64,000 nt of DNA from Gnetum montanum (Eukaryota; Streptophyta; Gnetopsida; Gnetales; Gnetaceae). A program made the translations under genes and the position numbers. The notes beneath the pieces are model-generated. The model was given only the letters and a program-made list of their open reading frames with translations. It searched no databases and was not told the DNA's origin. This document shows positions 22,250 to 33,618 of this stretch, in pieces (within the stretch, counting starts at the first letter, position 1; every line of letters begins with the position of its first letter). The DNA is taken from the NCBI GenBank assembly GCA_015680685.1, contig MNCI01005011.1:62001-126000 (forward strand), written 5' to 3'.

Positions 22250-22660
22250 GACTCTCCTCCTCTTTGTTATCCCATTGTAACCGAGACAAGTGATCAATGA
22301 CCACATTCTTAGCCCTCTTTCAATCTACCATTGTAAGATTGAACTCATATAAGATCACAAGCCACCATATGACACAAGGGCTCACCATCGATTTATTCAT
22401 TAGGAAGTGAATGGTACTATGGTCAATATGCACAGATACGTTGTATCTAAGCACATAGTACCTGAACTTCTCCAAGGCATACACTACTACCATCAGCTCT
22501 TTCTCCATTGTGGTGTAGTTGAGCTATACACCCACAATGCTTTGGCTTGTGTACTGGATTTAGTATGGATGATTCTAATCATCCAACTGCATAAGCATAG
22601 CTTCCAAGGCATAGTTTGATGCATTCATCATGATGTGAAACTATTAGAACCAATTATATG
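22250..22660 (-). pseudogene. Element D RNase H
   Basis: The open piece 22320-22508 reads EKELMVVVYALEKFRYYVL, then VSVHIDHSTIHFLMNK. These are the conserved E- and D-containing blocks of Ty3/gypsy RNase H. Interrupted on both sides by stops. Confidence 0.75.
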
Positions 22661-22679
22661 TTCATAGAATTAAAGTTTC

Positions 22680-23620
22680 TACAATCTTTTCTTTGAGTTT
22701 CTAAAATGCCTTTTCACATTTCTCAATCTATATGAATAGAGCATCTTTCTTTGTTAGCTCCACCAATGAGTTCATAATCTTAGAAAGATTCTCTATGAAT
22801 CGCCAGTAGTAACCTATGTGTCCAAGGAATGACCAAACATGTTTAATAGTTTCTAGTTAGTCAATTATTCCTTGGATGACCCTAATCTTTTCAAAGTCCA
22901 CATCAATCCCTACTTATGAGATTCTATGCCCTAGCATAATGCCCTCCTAGACCATTAGATGGCTCTTTGCCAATTGAGCTAGACATTAGTCTCTACATAC
23001 CTTTTAAGCACTTGCTCAAGATGGTCCAGGACCTACTCAACTGTAGTAGTATAGGTGGAGAAGTCATCCATGAATACATCCACCCCCACTACCAATTTAC
23101 TGTTGAAAAATGCTAAGGACAATATGTTGGAAGGTTACAAGGGCATTGCATAAACCAAATGATATCTTTCTATATGCAAAAGTTCCCTAGTAACTTGTGA
23201 ATGTAGTTTTGGCCTAATCTTTTGGTGTGATCTGAATGTGGTTATAGCCATTATAACCATCCAAAAAGCTATAGAAACAATGCCCAAAAATAGTGTCCAA
23301 CACCTAGTCCACAAATGGCAATGGAAAATAATCTTTGTAGGTTGTCATGTTTAACAAACTAAAATTAATACACACCCTCCACTTGTTACCTTTCTTTAGC
23401 ATGATCACAAGTGGGCTAACCCACTTGCTATCCATAATTGGACAAATGAACCTTGCCTTAAGGAGTTGTTTAATTTTCTTCTTGATGATTTGCTTCAATT
23501 TGGAGTTCAACCACCACTATGGCTACTTCTTTGGCTTGATGGAAGGATCAATATAGATGCAATGCTAACATATCCTAGGATCAATCCTAGTGAGTTTGAG
23601 ATATGACCAACAAAAGGCTA
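22680..23620 (-). pseudogene. Element D reverse transcriptase
   Basis: The start of the RT fold is clear at 23304-23510: KLKQIIKKKIKQLLKARFIC, then PIMDSKWVSPLVIMLKKGNK, WRVCINFSLLN and DYFPLPFVD. Downstream on the minus strand come FYSFLDGYNGYNHIQI-like and VFMDDFSTYT-like blocks, so the catalytic box appears as MDD near 23055-23070. The frame is broken by stops. Similar wording occurs in element G. Confidence 0.75.
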
Positions 23621-24129
23621 TTGGCCATTTGTTAACCACATTCAATAGTTTATCTTTCTATTTAAGAGAAAGGTTGGCATTGATTATTACCGACCTACCA
23701 TTTTTCATAAATGCATATTCCATATCGACAAGTAGAGTTTTCAAATCTAAGGCTCCTGTTTGAAATTTTTAGAGATTTCAAACTCTTCCCAATAAGTATC
23801 ATCAAGCTCATATTCAAAGAGTTGGCAATGAACATGTTCCAATTCACCCATGCCTTCAACATAGGCACTAGTTAAGCTCTCAGTTGGTTTCATGCAAAGT
23901 GTGCTACTTTCAAATTAGCTATCAATCACTAGGTACCCTCCTGTTTTGTGGCTACTACATACAGACACCTTTGAATTTCAAATTCGTCTATATACTACCT
24001 ACATGCTTTGATTGATGTTCTTTTCAGGGCCCATAGTTTCAACATACAATTGTACCTTGTATCATTGTATGCGATGCATGGAACTCTCTTTTTCTTTATC
24101 TTTCCAAATGCATTTTCTTTTGAAATCTT

Positions 24130-24500
24130 CAAGGAAAGATCTTAGATTCCCAATCATGCATTAATGGTACTTAGCCAAGCCCTTTCCATGATGATTGGGA
24201 AGTCCCCCTTGCAATTTTTAACACAAATCACTAGAAAGTTAATAGGATAAGATCACCCACAAACTGTAGTCATAATATCCTCTACTAATCCCAAGGAAAC
24301 AATGATGGATTGGTCTACTAACTTAAGACAAATGTTACTCTTCTTTAGTGGAGGTAGGTTCCAAGCTTTATACATCTCATGAGAAATTAGATTAACACAA
24401 GAACCTAAATCTAAAAGAGCTTTGCAAGGCTCATTCCTAGTGATTAGGAGATAGATTAACGAACTCCCAAGAACATATCTTTTCCTAAAAATATGGATAG
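24130..24500 (-). pseudogene. Element D protease
   Basis: The minus strand reads CKALLDLGSCVNLISHEMY, then LVDQSIIVSLGLVEDIMTTV. DLG is the active-site loop and GLVEDI the downstream block of Athila-type proteases. The following residues fit the family until stops near 24240. It lies between the gag tail and RT. Confidence 0.75.
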
Positions 24501-24759
24501 CCTTTATCCAGTCAATTACCACATGGATTAACATGAAAATATACACTTTAGGAGGTGATTGAAGGGGACTCAAATGGATTAGATATAGAGGATGAGAAAA
24601 AAGTAGGATTCTCAACCGCATGAGTTTGCAAGGGCTTTGTAGGACTGCTAGTTTGGAAGAATGATCTTTTTCGAGATTTGAGTTTCTAGCCACTCGAAAA
24701 AGGAGCCAGCTGTAAGTTAATGGCCTTGGTAGCATTATGTTGCTATACCTAGGCTAGAA

Positions 24760-27150
24760 TTTCTTCCTACATTGATGGAGTGTGTGGTAGTTGGATTGAG
24801 AACAAAGGGATATTCATAGAAGGATGAGGAGGATGATACAAATATGGGGACTCCCCTCTTGGAGATGGAGAATAAGCTTTGTAATACTCAGGAGGGTACT
24901 AGTGATGCTAGAATGGGGCATGATTGGAAGAGTCACATGGAGACATGGATTGTTGAAAATAGTAGCCATATGGATCAGGCTATTTTCAAGGGTACTACTA
25001 CCCTAGTGGTGGTATCCCCCATAACTATGGATGCTGCCACTAGTGATACTACCTAAATGGTTGTGATGGAGCTCCACTTGGATAATAGGCTTGTTGTTGG
25101 TGAAACTGCCTTGGATTGCCTTGAGGATAAGGCAATCTTCTAGGTGCTTGCCTTCTTGCCAATCTAGGATTTAGAGCATACATCCTAGATTTTTAAAATT
25201 GTGACACAATAGGATAACATCCTTTAGAATGTTCGTATTGGCAAATGTCACATTCATCATCATGATCTGATTTAGACTCAACAACCTCCTCTATGGCAAC
25301 AACTTTGTCCTTATCCCTTTGGTGGGCATGTTTAGCTTCCTTCCTTCTCCTATGATCATGATCACTACTTTGCTCTTTGGATGCCCCTACTATTTCCAGA
25401 GTTGTTTGGAACTTTTTATCAAACTTAGCTAAAATTTTAAAAATAAATTTCTTAATTGACAAGATCTTTCATTGTACCACCTCATCAAGTGGTACCTCCT
25501 CCTCATTTTCAACAAACTAGACTTTTCTTTTTCTAATGGAAGGATCCCGATTGTACTCCTTTGCACTTTCTCTTTTTCTAAGCACTTCTTTTTCTTTAGC
25601 AACCTACTCAATGAGCCTTTAGATCTGGTGGGCTCTAAGTTTTGACAATCTTCCTTTGGCATAGATCCTAAGAGTTCTCCTAATTTCTAATTGAAGTCCA
25701 TCTATTATATGGAAAATAAGCTCATTTTGAGAATAACCATGGCCAAGACATCTATGAAAAAGAGAATAATATTAGCCCATGATTGCATCTAAGGGTTCAT
25801 TTATTCCTTGTTGCCAACCTTGGATCTACTTTTTCAAGTTGGACACTTAAGAGTACGTCTAATATGTGTCATTAAATAACTCAAGCATCGTACTTCATCT
25901 ATAGATTGATTCTAGCTCTAAGGAGCGATACCAACTTTCTACTTATTTTATGAGTGTCCTAGGGAATAGCTTAAGTTTTTGTCATCCATTTTCTATGTTC
26001 TACAAGCCACAAGCATCATGAAAGGCTTGTAAATGATTCTGCAAATCTAAGTTGTATCCCCCTTCAAACTTAGAAATATTGTTCATATCCAACTACTTTA
26101 TTCGACTATCTATCATAGGCCTTGTTGGAATTCTTACTGCCTCTATGATGTTTAGCATGTTTTGAGTAGCAAGCAAAGGCTCATCATAGTTATGGCCTCT
26201 ATGATTACCATGGTTCCTATGATGTCCTCTATTATCCCTTCTCACGTGGTGGTGGGCCTACCTTGAATGCCCATGCCCTTGATCTTGACTGGTCCGGTGG
26301 GCCTGCGATCATGATCATCTCTATCCTACCAATCACCTCCATCACAATCATGTCCTCTATAGCTTCAGTTGAAGCTAGAAGAGAAAGAAGATTATGAAGG
26401 TGAAGAGGAAGGAGCACTAGCACTGTAGTGTCTACCAGTCCCTCTTCGGTGGTCATAGCCATGATCATCATCGTGATTCCTATCCCTATCCTTGCCATGA
26501 CTCCCACCTTTGGATCCCCCATGATCAAAGGATTTGTTCTCACCTGAACCAAGATTTTTTATAGTGAACTATAATTTTTGGTTAAATCCCCTTTAGTCAA
26601 AACTAAGGGGAGAAGAGTCAGTGACATGAGAATCCCCAGAGAAGAGATCCTCACTGTCTTTTTGGCCTAGCAAGAATAAGGGATTATTGAACTATTTCCC
26701 ATTAGTAGCTTCATAGTGTTTCTCTTGTTATCAATCAATTTTACATTGTCCTTCAATGGGATGGTAATTCCTAAAGTTATGATCCTACATAACATACTTA
26801 GCATGAAGTCCCTAGATGCCCAACCTCATAAGCATTTGTTGGAGCATCTCAAGAATTGATCGATCGAGTGATAATACAATGTTTCCCTCCATGTCTCTCC
26901 AGTACATATGATCATCTTGATGTAGGACAAAGGTGAAATTGAACACATACTCATCGAGATGAGTATATATCACTTGGCATTATTAGGGCACTAGCTAGTT
27001 TGATCGTTCATTCCTTGGATTGGATGTGTGCTCAAATTTTGGTAGAGAATCATCCTTGTGAGAAGAAGATATTTTGGATTAGAAGAAAATTAATAGTGTG
27101 CTTTTACAATTGTTATTAGTGTTAGAATGATTACAACTTTAAGGTTTAAT
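24760..27150 (-). pseudogene. Element D gag (Athila-like)
   Basis: The capsid core at 25420-26080 reads FEGGYNLDLQNHLQAFHDAC, ENGWQKLKLFPRTL, SWYRSLELESIYR, then YYSLFHRCLGHGYSQNELIF and HIIDGLQLEIRRTLRIYAKG. The knuckle-like CDICQYEHSKGC (CX2CX3HX3C) lies near 25205-25250, followed by a Pro/Gln-rich tail. At 25895-25897 a TGA replaces the W seen at the same place in element C. Several TAG codons replace Q. The part near 26232-26552 is Gly/Met-rich and possibly read in a wrong frame. Confidence 0.75.
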
Positions 27151-27207
27151 GTAATGATGTTGAATGATTTTTCACTAAGTCCTAGGCAGTGCACGAAACT
27201 AGCTAAA

Positions 27208-27227
27208 GTCCTTGGCAACAACGTCAA
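27208..27227 (-). other. Element D primer binding site (decayed tRNA-Asp type)
   Basis: The minus strand reads TTGACGTTGTTGCCAAGGAC. All differences from the Athila PBS (TGGCGCCGTTGCCGGGGAC) are transitions. It sits directly next to the LTR. Confidence 0.7.
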
Positions 27228-28148
27228 TGATGATCAGCGAGTATATCCTACATCTAATCATATGAATCACTAGTGTTTACTCGACGATCTAGTCAGATTC
27301 CATAGACTTTAGTTCTTTAAGTACACTAGATTCTAGGAGGTGAAACTAACTATTGTAGTCATTGTCTTCCCAGTTCCACTTGTGAAGTTTAAGGGTATGG
27401 TTAAGTGTAATTGAGGTATATGATTTTTATCATTTTGTCTTTTATGAATTAAGTTGCTAAAGAATAAAGAATAAAGAAATTTTAATGTTCAACTAACTAT
27501 TTGATCTAAGAATTAACTAATGTCTAACTATTCCTAACATAAGCATCTGTTCCCACTTGCTATACACATCTTGAACATGTTTAATGTTACTGGGTTATCA
27601 AATGTTAAGCATTACTGGGATTACCAAGCACCAAGCGTATGCTCAAAGTGATCATACTTATGTGCTTAATTAATTGCTATTTGATATATCTTAATTAATT
27701 GCTTAATTGCTTAATTACTTAAAAACATGAAGGAAATTGCTTGAATATTAAATGCTTAAGGGAAATATTAAGTTATTCCAAGTGCTGTAAGGTTTATGAA
27801 GAAAGCTCATCTTTATTGCCAATCACATTGAAGTGCCCAAGTACATCAATGTTCAAACAAAAATCCATGTACTTCTCACTCCTACTGCAGATACTTAGAA
27901 AAATATTCTAACTATCGAGAAGAAAAATTGTAAGAGCTTTACTGCAATCTAACTTACAAATGTCATAAATGCAACTGGCTTGTGCATTTATATAGGTGAT
28001 AACAGACATTGCGTCGATGCATATGCGTCAACGTGTCAAACCATGTGTCAATGAGATCATGTTGAAAAACTTGCATCAATAGGATCACATCAATGGGCAT
28101 GTGTTAACAAGATCATGCGACATAACTAAAAGAGACACACTTCATCCA
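27228..28148 (-). repeat. Element D 5' LTR (about 921 bp)
   Basis: Plus-strand ends are TGATGATCAGCG and TTCATCCA. The right third matches the 3' LTR remnant at 15458-15753, including the TATA box (minus CCTATATAAATGCAC) near 27985 and the CATCAATG words. The left part is related to B's LTR. Confidence 0.75.
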
Positions 28149-28480
28149 AGAGCATTAAAGAAAAGACAATTCAAAAATATATGTATTTTCATCTTCTACT
28201 ATTACATGTATACAAAATCTACAAACGTGTTCTCTCTAAAGATTAAAAAATTAATTTTTAATTATATTTAAATCTCTATGAATCTATTGGACTAATTTAA
28301 TCTAAACAATCTTTTTCACAATGCTTGTATATCTAAGCAATCACATGTTAGAGTTGCACATATGATTTGTATGATGTAAAGTAAATGCCTTGAATAAGTC
28401 ATTTAATACTGTCAAATTATGATGTGGCCCAATGATCAATTAATAGCACTTACTGCCAAATCCCATAATGAAAATATTAA

Positions 28481-28650
28481 CAATGAGGTGTTAGCCTAGA
28501 AATAAGACACTTGATTTAAAGGCTCCAAGTCATGGGTTCAATTTTGATTGGCAATGTTAAGTTATAATGTTCTAATTGAACTATATATCTTAGGGTTTAT
28601 GTATATTATAATTACTTTAGTACCCCAAACCTCCTCATCCCCTTCCTTTT
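28481..28650 (+). mobile_element. tRNA-derived SINE, copy 1
   Basis: The head reads GAGGTGTTAGCCTAGAAA ... GGGTTCAATTTT, corresponding to a tRNA A box (TAGCCTAG) and B box (GGTTCAANTCC-like). The body is GGCAATGTTAAGTTATAA and a tail TATATCTTAGGG. The same head and body recur at 31752, 33222, 33345, 37928 and 57095, which defines a family. Confidence 0.65.
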
Positions 28651-28939
28651 GTCATGGAAATATTTGCCAATATATATATAGCTCCTTAACTAGGGACCAC
28701 TACTTGGAGTGATGGTAAGATACTTGTTTCTCAAGTCATAAGACTTGAGTTTGAGCTAGGGTATAGCCACTTGAAAGATGTTAGGCTTTCATTCATCCTT
28801 TGCCCTTCTAGGATTCCACCTTGGCAAGATGAGTATTAAGCATTAAGGTTGGTTATCCACTTTCTCCATCTCTCTTTCGTATCTTTATCAAGGAAATGTA
28901 AGAATAGTTGTGTGATGGGCAATATAGTCATGCTATCAA

Positions 28940-30010
28940 AATTGGATCCTAAGTTGTGAAACTTCTTATGAAGATAATGCTAGCTTGATCTCCACTACTA
29001 TAGAAGGTATACAAAATATATTGCAAATTTTAGAAAATTATTGTGGATTATTTGCTCTTCAAGTGAATGTGGATAAAACCAAATTGATTATCTCAAATAT
29101 ACAAAATACATGTTATAAATTCCATTTTGGAGGTTGAAATATGTAAATAGTATATTCTTTTAAATATTTGAGTCTTATTTATATGAACAATTACATGTAA
29201 GGAAAGTACATCAAAGAAAGAATAGTAGGGGATTTTAGGGTTCTATAGTTATTTAGGGACGTGCACTTAGTGCTAAACTTTGGAAAGATATTGAAGGAGT
29301 GCAAAAAACTTTTTTACTTAATGAATTAAAAGTGAAGATGTAAACACCTTCCTTAATATTATTATGTGAATGTGATTTATCAACTTTACAAGCAAAAGAT
29401 TTGTGTCAATTCATTACACACACTCATAGCTTGCATATCTTAAGGCAAGTCAAATCCTCTAAAATAGTTCTTGAAAATTTGTAAGATTGTGGTCAGTATT
29501 TTCAGGGAATGCAATGGTTAAGAAAATAAAACATCTCTTGGAAGAACATGCAACCAAATCCTAAGTAAAAGGTTTTAACACAAATGTGATCTAATGTAAA
29601 AGGCAAGAGACAACTTTATTTACATCACATTACATCTAATAAACTAGATGCAGAAGCTCACTATCTCTCACTTGCTATTCCAATTAAGTATTAGAATGTT
29701 ATCAACTTCACTTAAGTTTTCATCATCTTAGAATTCAAAGAGCAAAATGGATTCAACTCCCATGAGAAGAGCACATTTGTAGGCTATGTAAGTTTAAGAA
29801 CCCTTAAAGATGAGTTACATGTGTTTCTTCCTTGTGTTATGACTACTCATTTGGGACAGTGTTATAATGTTATAGCAAAAAAATTGTATGCTTTGTTTTT
29901 GCTACTCCTATTAGTGTTTCGTCAATTTGTACGATCTATCTTTATTTTACATGAAAATGTAATATCTATCCAATAAATCTTATAGGTCTTCATAATAAAG
30001 CTTCAATTTT
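28940..30010 (+). pseudogene. LINE (non-LTR retrotransposon) RT and C-terminal fragment
   Basis: The translation near 28965 reads SYEDNASLIS, a decayed YADD box. It is followed by LQILENYCGLFALQVNVDKT and KLIIS, the block after the catalytic site in LINE RTs. Further on, FRLSSHHLRIQRAKWIQLP then ICRLCKF, and in another frame DELHVFLPC, make the typical LINE C-terminal H/C region. Several stops and frame changes are present. The end near 30010 has AATAAA-like sequence. Fragments of the same LINE occur at 31915-32840 and 56880. Confidence 0.7.
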
Positions 30011-30501
30011 ATTTTATTTCAAATAAAATTATTATATTAAAACTTTATTATTTTAAAAAAATTTAAATTACGTTATACTTAGAATATGTACTTGTACTAA
30101 GATTTAATCCAATATCTCTCAGTTCAAAGCATGTAAACCAACCAAATGCAATAGAGCTGCTGCTCAAATTTTGTATAATTTGACTCTGAAAATCCAAGCC
30201 TGGGTTTTATGCTCTTCTTCTTTTTAGCCTGCAAAAGACATCCTTCTCTTAACACGTGGCAACGACTACTGCGTCAGGTCAGAGCGTCCGGGTATCCACC
30301 CAAGCACGATGCCTAATTCGATTTTTCAGACTTGTTTTTTTCACAGCAGACATACATTAGATAAAAGCAAATGCAAGACATACATGGATTTTGTCCTTTG
30401 GAATTGCCCCACAAATAATTACCCTTATCAATAGTGCATTCATATTCATTATTATTTTATCCTTTGGAAGCACTCAAGTGTTGTGGTACTCTTAAAAAGA
30501 A
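30011..30501. other. Intergenic stretch, no gene seen
   Basis: AT-rich at the left. Near 30255-30310 it has a GC-richer piece with ACACGTGG (G-box-like), which could be an old promoter for the sequence at 30573. I see no coding feature. Confidence 0.4.
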
Positions 30502-30572
30502 AGATCAATCCCAATAGCCACAAACGTTACATTCTTGATCAATCCCAATAACCACAAACGTTACATTCTTGA
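30502..30572. repeat. 35-bp tandem duplication
   Basis: Two nearly identical copies of a unit beginning GATCAATCCCAATA and ending ACGTTACATTCTT stand head to tail, with one or two differences. Confidence 0.85.
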
Positions 30573-31066
30573 AAAGCTATGCACAGGAGATTCGCGATTC
30601 TGTATAAATTTTGATGAACCGTTCATGTGCATTTCCAATGAAATTTTGTTTGCATCTATATGTATACATTGAAATGGTCCCCTTGCCTTGCCTCATCTTA
30701 TTCTTGCCTTGTTCTGGATCTCTGTAGCCTCTCCTGATCTGAATCTTACCAGAAACTTCACGAGAGGCTCCAAGTTTGCGTCATACGGAAATCAAGATTG
30801 GGACGGGGCGTGCCAGGTAAACATTGCATTAATGGATTGGCCTGCCTTTGGGAGCGTCAAAGGTTCCGCCATGACTTACATTCACGCGTGTTTATTGGTC
30901 ATTGCTGGTTTTTGCTCTTTTTCTCATCTCAAAAAACAAAACAGGGTCATCGTCATGGTTCATGAGTCTTGTTCAACTTTTTTTCAAAATCTTTGCTTAT
31001 GATCCAGCGAAGCCCACCAGCACATGGCCATATGACGCAAACTTGGAGCCTCTCGTGAACTGTTTT
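30573..31066 (+). pseudogene. Decayed inverted copy of the small spliced gene at 34542-34993
   Basis: This plus-strand segment matches the minus strand of about 34290-35000. The first-exon equivalent starts ATGCACAGGAGATTC and soon hits TGA. A second-exon equivalent runs 30753-30816 between a TTACCAG acceptor and a GTAAAC donor-like site and reads PSLRHTEIKIGTG. The 130 bp that extend exon 2 in the other copy are missing. Downstream, 31031-31059 is an exact 29-base reverse complement of 30757-30785, so the segment can fold back on itself. It looks like a dead duplicate. Confidence 0.5.
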
Positions 31067-31751
31067 TAATTACATTGAGATTTTTACAAATCTATAATCT
31101 TTTCCATAATACTTGTATATTTAAGCAATGGTGTGTTAAAGTTGAACCTATGTTTTGTAGGATGTAAGTTATATGTCTTAAATAAGTTAATTAATATTGT
31201 CAAGTCATAATGTAGCTAAATGGTCAACTAATAACACTTAGTACAAACTCTCATCATGGAAATATTTGCAAGATATATAACTTCTCAATTCAAAAATAAT
31301 GCTTATTTTTAGTGTACCATTACAAATATCAAGGTATGATTCTCATTGGTTAAGATATGTGGCTTGCATTCTAAAGTCACAAATTTGATACTAAGGGATC
31401 ATTGCTAAGATATACAAGCGTCTAATAAATGGGGGTCGTACTACTAGCCCTATGTTCATTTCTCAAAAATAAAAATAAAAAATTCCATAGGTCTCAAAAG
31501 TAATTAGTTGTGAGTTTCACCTATGTCATGCTAGTTCTAGGTCTAAAACCCCAAGTCAACTTATTCATTTTATTATTACAAGAACATTGAAGCATCCTTC
31601 AAATAAACTACTTAATTCTAATTTTACATGTGTATAGCTCAACCATTCAAGTAATAGGTTGAAAATTCAATTTGTACTCCAAGGCACATACAAATTTCAT
31701 TTAGTGTTATGTTTTACTAAAATATTATGTTACTTATATTCATCTTCCCGA

Positions 31752-31905
31752 TGTAACAATGAGGTGTTAGCCTAGTGGTAAAGAGTCTTGATTTGAAAGC
31801 TTCAAGTCATAGATTTGATTTTGGTAGGCAATGTTGAGTTATAAAGTTCTATTGGACCATATATCTTGATGTGTACTTATATTACAATAATTTTGAGGTA
31901 TATTA
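31752..31905 (+). mobile_element. tRNA-derived SINE, copy 2 (best-preserved A box)
   Basis: The head reads GAGGTGTTAGCCTAGTGGTA, a good A box (TAGCCTAGTGGT). The B box region is AGATTTGATTTTGG. The body has GGCAATGTTGAGTTATAAAG and the tail continues to about 31905. It lies directly before a LINE tail. Confidence 0.65.
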
Positions 31906-31914
31906 TATAGTTAG

Positions 31915-32360
31915 TTAAGCAGAAAATCTTAACGCAATTGTGGTATAATGTAGAAGGCAAGAAACAATTTAATTTACATCACATTAAATGTAATAAAATG
32001 GATGTAGAAGCTCACTATCTCTCAACTGCTATTTCAATCAAGTTTTGAAGTGCCATTAGCAAGCTTCAATTAAGTTTGCATCATCTTAGAATTGAAACTA
32101 CAAAATTGATTCAACTTCTTTGAGAAGAGTGCCCCTATAGGTTGTCTAGTTCATAAGCCCTCAAGGATCAGTTGCATCTGTTTCTTTTCTATGTTGTAAC
32201 TACTCATTTGAGACAATGTTATAATGTTACAACAAAAAACTTACATGATTTGTTTTTGTTGCTTCGTCAATTTCTAGTGTTTGTTTTTGTTTTTTCATGA
32301 AAATGTAATATTTTTCCAATAGATCCTATGAGTCTTCATACATGATAAAGCTTCAATTTT
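31915..32360 (+). pseudogene. LINE 3'-end fragment
   Basis: Matches the end of the LINE at 29580-30010: ACATCACATTA, CATCATCTTAGAATTGAAA, then the H/C-rich C-terminus and the tail ATGAAAATGTAATATTTTTCC. There is no intact frame. Confidence 0.65.
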
Positions 32361-33008
32361 AGTTTTAGTATGATTGGTTATAGGTTGTAGTTTTAACAAC
32401 ATACTCTTCTTATAATTGAAAAGATTAAGGAATGTTATATTATATTGCTTGGTTTTATGCTAAGAAACTCTTTTTCCATAGTTAAGAGGATTAAGGAAAC
32501 TTGTATGTTTGATCATATGCTAAAAAGACCAAAGAATATCTTAGAATTGAAACTAGAAAATTGATTCAACTTCCTTAAGAAGAGTACCCCTATAGGTCAT
32601 CTAGGTCAGAAGCCCTTGAGGATGAGTTGCATGTGTTTCTTTTCTGTGTTGTAACTACTTATTTGAGACACTATTATACTGTTACAACAAAACACTTACA
32701 TGATTTGTTTTTGTTGCCTCGCTTGTTGCTTCATCAATTTCTAGTGTTTGTTTTTGTTTTTCATGAAAATGTAATATTTTTCCAATAGATCATATGAGTC
32801 TTCAGGCATGATAAAGCTTCAGTTTTAGTTTTAGTGTAGTTGGTTAAAGTTTTAATTTTAACAACATACTCAACATACTCTTTTTATAGTTGAAAAGATT
32901 AAGGAATGTTATATTATATTGTTTGGTTGTATGCGAAGACACTCTTTCCATAATTGAGAGGATTAAGGAAACTTGTATGTTTGATCATAGGCTAGAAAGA
33001 CCAAAGAA
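32083..33008 (+). repeat. 455-bp tandem duplication of a LINE tail
   Basis: Unit 1 (32083-32537) and unit 2 (32538 to about 33008) both run from ATCTTAGAATTGAAACTA through the LINE C-terminal and tail sequence to AGACCAAAGAAT. The copies have diverged by scattered substitutions and small indels. Confidence 0.85.
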
Positions 33009-33221
33009 TGCATTTGTTAGAGGAGAAACAATAAAGAGGTAAACTTACCGTTTAAAAATGGTTACTCAATGTATCTTACTAGAGGGGTGGTGGAACCTAA
33101 ATGATTTGACTATAGGCACACCTCAAAACCTATAGTCTAATATGATACATTAGAACAATTGTAGAGAAATAAAAAAATATCTCAAGTGTCATTTAGATTA
33201 GCAATTTCTTGTCTAACAAGA

Positions 33222-33292
33222 TAGTGAGGTGTTAGCCTAGTGACAATACTTTTAATTTAGAAGCTCCAAGTTATGAGTTTAGTAAGAAGAAG
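33222..33292 (+). mobile_element. tRNA-derived SINE, copy 3, 3'-truncated
   Basis: Head only: GTGAGGTGTTAGCCTAGTGA, then AGCTCCAAGTTATGAGTTTA. The body is missing. Confidence 0.5.
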
Positions 33293-33344
33293 GTTTTGGG
33301 TTAAAGCAAGTTGCTTATGATTTGTAAGTCACAACTTTGATTCT

Positions 33345-33618
33345 AAACAATGAAGTGTTAGCCTAGTGGTAGAGGTTGGCTTGGTAACCCCAAGTGATAG
33401 GTTTAATTTTGCTAGGTAGCATTTAGTTATAAACTTTTATATATCTTGGGGTGTACCTATGTTTCAATTATTTCGAGTTACAATACCCCCACTCTATGCA
33501 TCAAAAGAATTTGATTCAATTTTGCTAGGTAGCATTTAGTTATAAACTTTTATATATCTTGAGGTGTACCTATGTTTTAATTATTTCAAGTTACAATACC
33601 CCCCACTCTATGCATCAA
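33345..33618 (+). mobile_element. tRNA-derived SINE, copy 4, with duplicated body
   Basis: The A box is TAGCCTAGTGGT. The body GCTAGGTAGCATTTAGTTAT to the end TCTATGCATCAAAA is present twice (from about 33400 and 33515), a tandem duplication of roughly 115 bp without a second head. Confidence 0.65.

Larger units (their letters stand above)
15458..28148 (-). mobile_element. Element D: Athila-like Ty3/gypsy with gag, pol and downstream ORF3
   Basis: Minus-strand order is LTR 27228-28148, PBS, gag (24760-27150), PR, RT, RNase H, INT (to about 21030), a 2.2-kb spacer, ORF3 (18807 to about 16000), a purine tract and the 3' LTR remnant (15458-15753). The two LTR copies match over their shared part. 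The PBS is tRNA-Asp type. The 3' LTR is interrupted by element B. Every coding region carries stops. This is the most complete copy here of an element family that recurs as B, C, E and F. Confidence 0.8.

Noticed and set aside
30757-31059. A 300-bp MITE bounded by 29-bp terminal inverted repeats
   Set aside because: The inverted arms are exact, but homology to the copy at 34290-35000 continues outside the left arm and the right copy lacks the second arm. It is better explained as a local inverted duplication of an exon piece.
31752-31820. Functional tRNA gene
   Set aside because: A and B boxes are present but the acceptor and anticodon stems do not pair. The sequence recurs with a common body, so it is a SINE.
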